NCBI GenBank assembly: GCA_947504205.1
Contig: CANNGL010000001.1
Coordinates: 744,001 to 808,000, forward strand
Direction: 5' to 3'
Source of the DNA: an uncultured Litoreibacter sp.
GTDB taxonomy: Bacteria; Pseudomonadota; Alphaproteobacteria; Rhodobacterales; Rhodobacteraceae
DNA length: 64,000 nt
Translations under genes and position numbers: made by a program
Part shown: positions 62,415 to 64,000 of the stretch, piece by piece
Layout: each line of letters opens with the position of its first letter
Position numbering within the stretch: position 1 is the stretch's first letter
The notes under the pieces: generated by a model
The model's input: the letters and a program-made list of their open reading frames with translations, nothing else
The model's database searches: none
What the model was told of the DNA's origin: nothing

Positions 62415-64000
62415 ATGAAAACCACCACCAGAGTTGTCGTCATTGGCGGCGGGGTCGTTGGGTGCTCGGTGCTTTATCATCTGACAAAGCTGGGTTGGTC
62501 AGACGTGATGCTTCTGGAGCGCTCTGAGCTAACATCTGGCTCGACGTGGCACGCTGCTGGCGGCTTTCACACGCTCAACGGCGACACCAATATGGCCGCG
62601 CTTCAGGGGTATACGATCCGCCTCTATCGGGAACTGGAAGAAATTACTGGTATGTCCTGCGGCCTGCACCACGTAGGCGGCATCACTCTGGCAGATAATC
62701 AAGACCGATTTGATATGCTCGTCGCTGAGCGCGCCAAGCATCGCTATATGGGTTTAGAAACCGAGATCGTAGGTCCGGAAGAAATCGCCAAAATCGCCCC
62801 CATCACCAACACCAACGGTATTATCGGGGCTCTTTACGACCCGCTCGACGGACATCTGGATCCGTCCGGGACGACCCACGCCTATGCAAAGGCTGCACGT
62901 CTGGGCGGCGCTGCAATCGAAACGCATTGCAAGGTCGAAGAGACCAATCAACGGGCTGATGGCACGTGGGATGTGGTAACAAACAAAGGCACCATTCATG
63001 CAGAGCACGTGGTCAATGCAGCGGGCCTTTGGGCCAGAGAAGTCGGCGCGATGGCTGGCGTCTACTTTCCGCTTCACCCCATGGAACACCAATACCTGGT
63101 CACCGAAGACACACCGGAGATCTATGACCGGGACAGTGAGCATCCACATGTCATGGACCCGGCCGGAGAAAGCTACCTTCGCCAAGAAGGTCGTGGGCTA
63201 TGTATTGGATTTTATGAACAACCCTGCCGCCCTTGGGCCGTCGATGGCACCCCTTGGGATTTTGGGCATGAATTGTTGGCCGATGATTTTGAGAAAATCG
63301 AAGACTCTATCGCCTTTGCCTTCAACCGCTTTCCAGTGTTGGAGCGCGCTGGGGTCAAATCCGTGATCCATGGCCCGTTCACCTTTGCTCCGGACGGCAA
63401 CCCTCTCGTGGGCCCGGTGCCAGGCATGCGCAACTATTGGTCCGCCTGCGCAGTAATGGCCGGATTCTCTCAAGGAGGCGGCGTCGGTTTGATGCTGGCA
63501 CAATGGATGATCGAGGGTGAGACTGAACGCGACACATTCGCGATGGATTGTGCGCGTTTTGGCAAGTGGATCACGCCGGGCTATACGCGGGCAAAGGTTA
63601 TCGAGAATTATCAGCGCCGCTTCTCAGTCAGCTACCCCAATGAAGAGCTGCCCGCCGCACGCCCACACCGCACAACGCCGCTATATGATATCTTCGACAG
63701 CATGGGGGCGGTCTGGGGGCATCAGTTCGGATTGGAAGTACCGAATTACTTCGCAGAAGGCGATGAACCTCGCTTTGAAACACCTTCCTTCCGACGCTCA
63801 AACGCATGGAAAGCGACAGCGCGAGAAGTAGCTGCCATGCGTGAAGCCGCAGGCATAAATGAAACCCACAATTTCGGGAAATTCTCGGTTACGGGCGCAC
63901 ATGCGCGGGCGTGGCTCGACAAGATCCTGGCGGGCCGCGTTCCGAAACCGGGCCGCTTGTCTCTCACTCCGATGTTGTCGCCCAAAGGCCGGCTTATCGG
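62415..64000 (+). CDS. FAD-dependent oxidoreductase with GcvT domains, second copy (cut by right edge)
   Basis: This frame is absent from the ORF track because it has no stop in the window. The ATG at 62415 has GGAG seven bases upstream, and the frame stays open for 528 codons. The N-terminus TTRVVVIGGGVVGCSVLYHL and the ELTSGSTWHAAGGFHTLNGD segment mirror the gene at 57674-60085, as do EHQYLVTEDTPEIYDRD and NFGKFSVTGAHARAWLDKIL at the start of the GcvT part. It is therefore a paralogue, with roughly 270 residues missing beyond the edge. The substrate is probably another N-methylated amine; the active-site surroundings differ (GGFHTLNGD versus NIHGLHDNN). Confidence 0.88.
   Translation, partial: MKTTTRVVVIGGGVVGCSVLYHLTKLGWSDVMLLERSELTSGSTWHAAGGFHTLNGDTNMAALQGYTIRLYRELEEITGMSCGLHHVGGITLADNQDRFDMLVAERAKHRYMGLETEIVGPEEIAKIAPITNTNGIIGALYDPLDGHLDPSGTTHAYAKAARLGGAAIETHCKVEETNQRADGTWDVVTNKGTIHAEHVVNAAGLWAREVGAMAGVYFPLHPMEHQYLVTEDTPEIYDRDSEHPHVMDPAGESYLRQEGRGLCIGFYEQPCRPWAVDGTPWDFGHELLADDFEKIEDSIAFAFNRFPVLERAGVKSVIHGPFTFAPDGNPLVGPVPGMRNYWSACAVMAGFSQGGGVGLMLAQWMIEGETERDTFAMDCARFGKWITPGYTRAKVIENYQRRFSVSYPNEELPAARPHRTTPLYDIFDSMGAVWGHQFGLEVPNYFAEGDEPRFETPSFRRSNAWKATAREVAAMREAAGINETHNFGKFSVTGAHARAWLDKILAGRVPKPGRLSLTPMLSPKGRLI

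Overview
The window reads as chromosomal DNA of an alphaproteobacterium, most likely a marine Rhodobacterales (Roseobacter-type) species. The reasons are a tripartite TRAP transporter, several high-affinity ABC importers, an alphaproteobacterial rpsB-tsf block, an L21 with a long Ala/Lys-rich tail, a pst-pho operon with a membrane-free PhoR, and paired FAD/GcvT demethylases typical of methylated-amine users. Coding density is high and many neighbours overlap by ATGA. No rRNA, CRISPR array or insertion sequence was seen.

Layout, left to right. 0-1.3 kb: arsenic pair arsC-aqpS plus the edge of an unknown gene. 1.4-3.5 kb: a 3-hydroxybutyrate dehydrogenase, pentapeptide and patatin operon, followed by an intergenic small-RNA candidate. 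3.8-6.9 kb: an orphan YejA-like binding protein overlapping a DUF4166 gene, and a DUF502 membrane protein. 7.0-8.8 kb: pseudouridine salvage (psuK-psuG). 8.9-11.3 kb: tandem TetR paralogues divergent from a homocysteine S-methyltransferase-family gene. 11.6-14.9 kb: a secreted barrel-like protein, a GNAT gene and rpsB-tsf with leader, intercistronic and terminal hairpins. 15.1-16.3 kb: aroQ overlapping a LuxR solo. 16.7-20.7 kb: TRAP transporter dctPQM with an SDR. 20.8-29.0 kb: a SnoaL-like gene, then the phosphate regulon phoR/pstSCAB-phoU-phoB with a three-repeat Pho box. 29.0-37.5 kb: a Cys/Met PLP enzyme, proA, proB, obgE, three GNAT genes, a LysE exporter, rpmA and rplU. 37.7-38.8 kb: a DUF2059 protein and tRNA-Ser(CGA).

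From the tRNA-Ser 3' end to about 42.07 kb the sequence becomes AT-richer and holds only orphan genes. Three of its reading frames are visibly broken, so it looks like a decaying island. It is followed by a compact glycan-type locus (42.1-49.5 kb). Six genes there are joined by five consecutive ATGA overlaps (DegT aminotransferase, WbqC, two paralogous beta-propellers without signal peptides, GNAT, methyltransferase). A divergent GT61-like glycosyltransferase and a preATP-grasp/methyltransferase fusion lie beside them. This locus is the best candidate for an undescribed pathway.

49.7-57.7 kb: glyoxalase II, a PQQ-type sugar dehydrogenase, and a complete branched-chain-type ABC importer that carries an unexplained small secreted protein. 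57.7-64 kb: two FAD/GcvT dimethylglycine/sarcosine-dehydrogenase-like paralogues flank a HpcH/HpaI aldolase and a DUF2254 protein; the second paralogue runs off the right edge.

All functions are from motif recognition by eye. No searches were run. Start codons were moved from the ORF track where a Shine-Dalgarno sequence or an ATGA overlap supported a different one.
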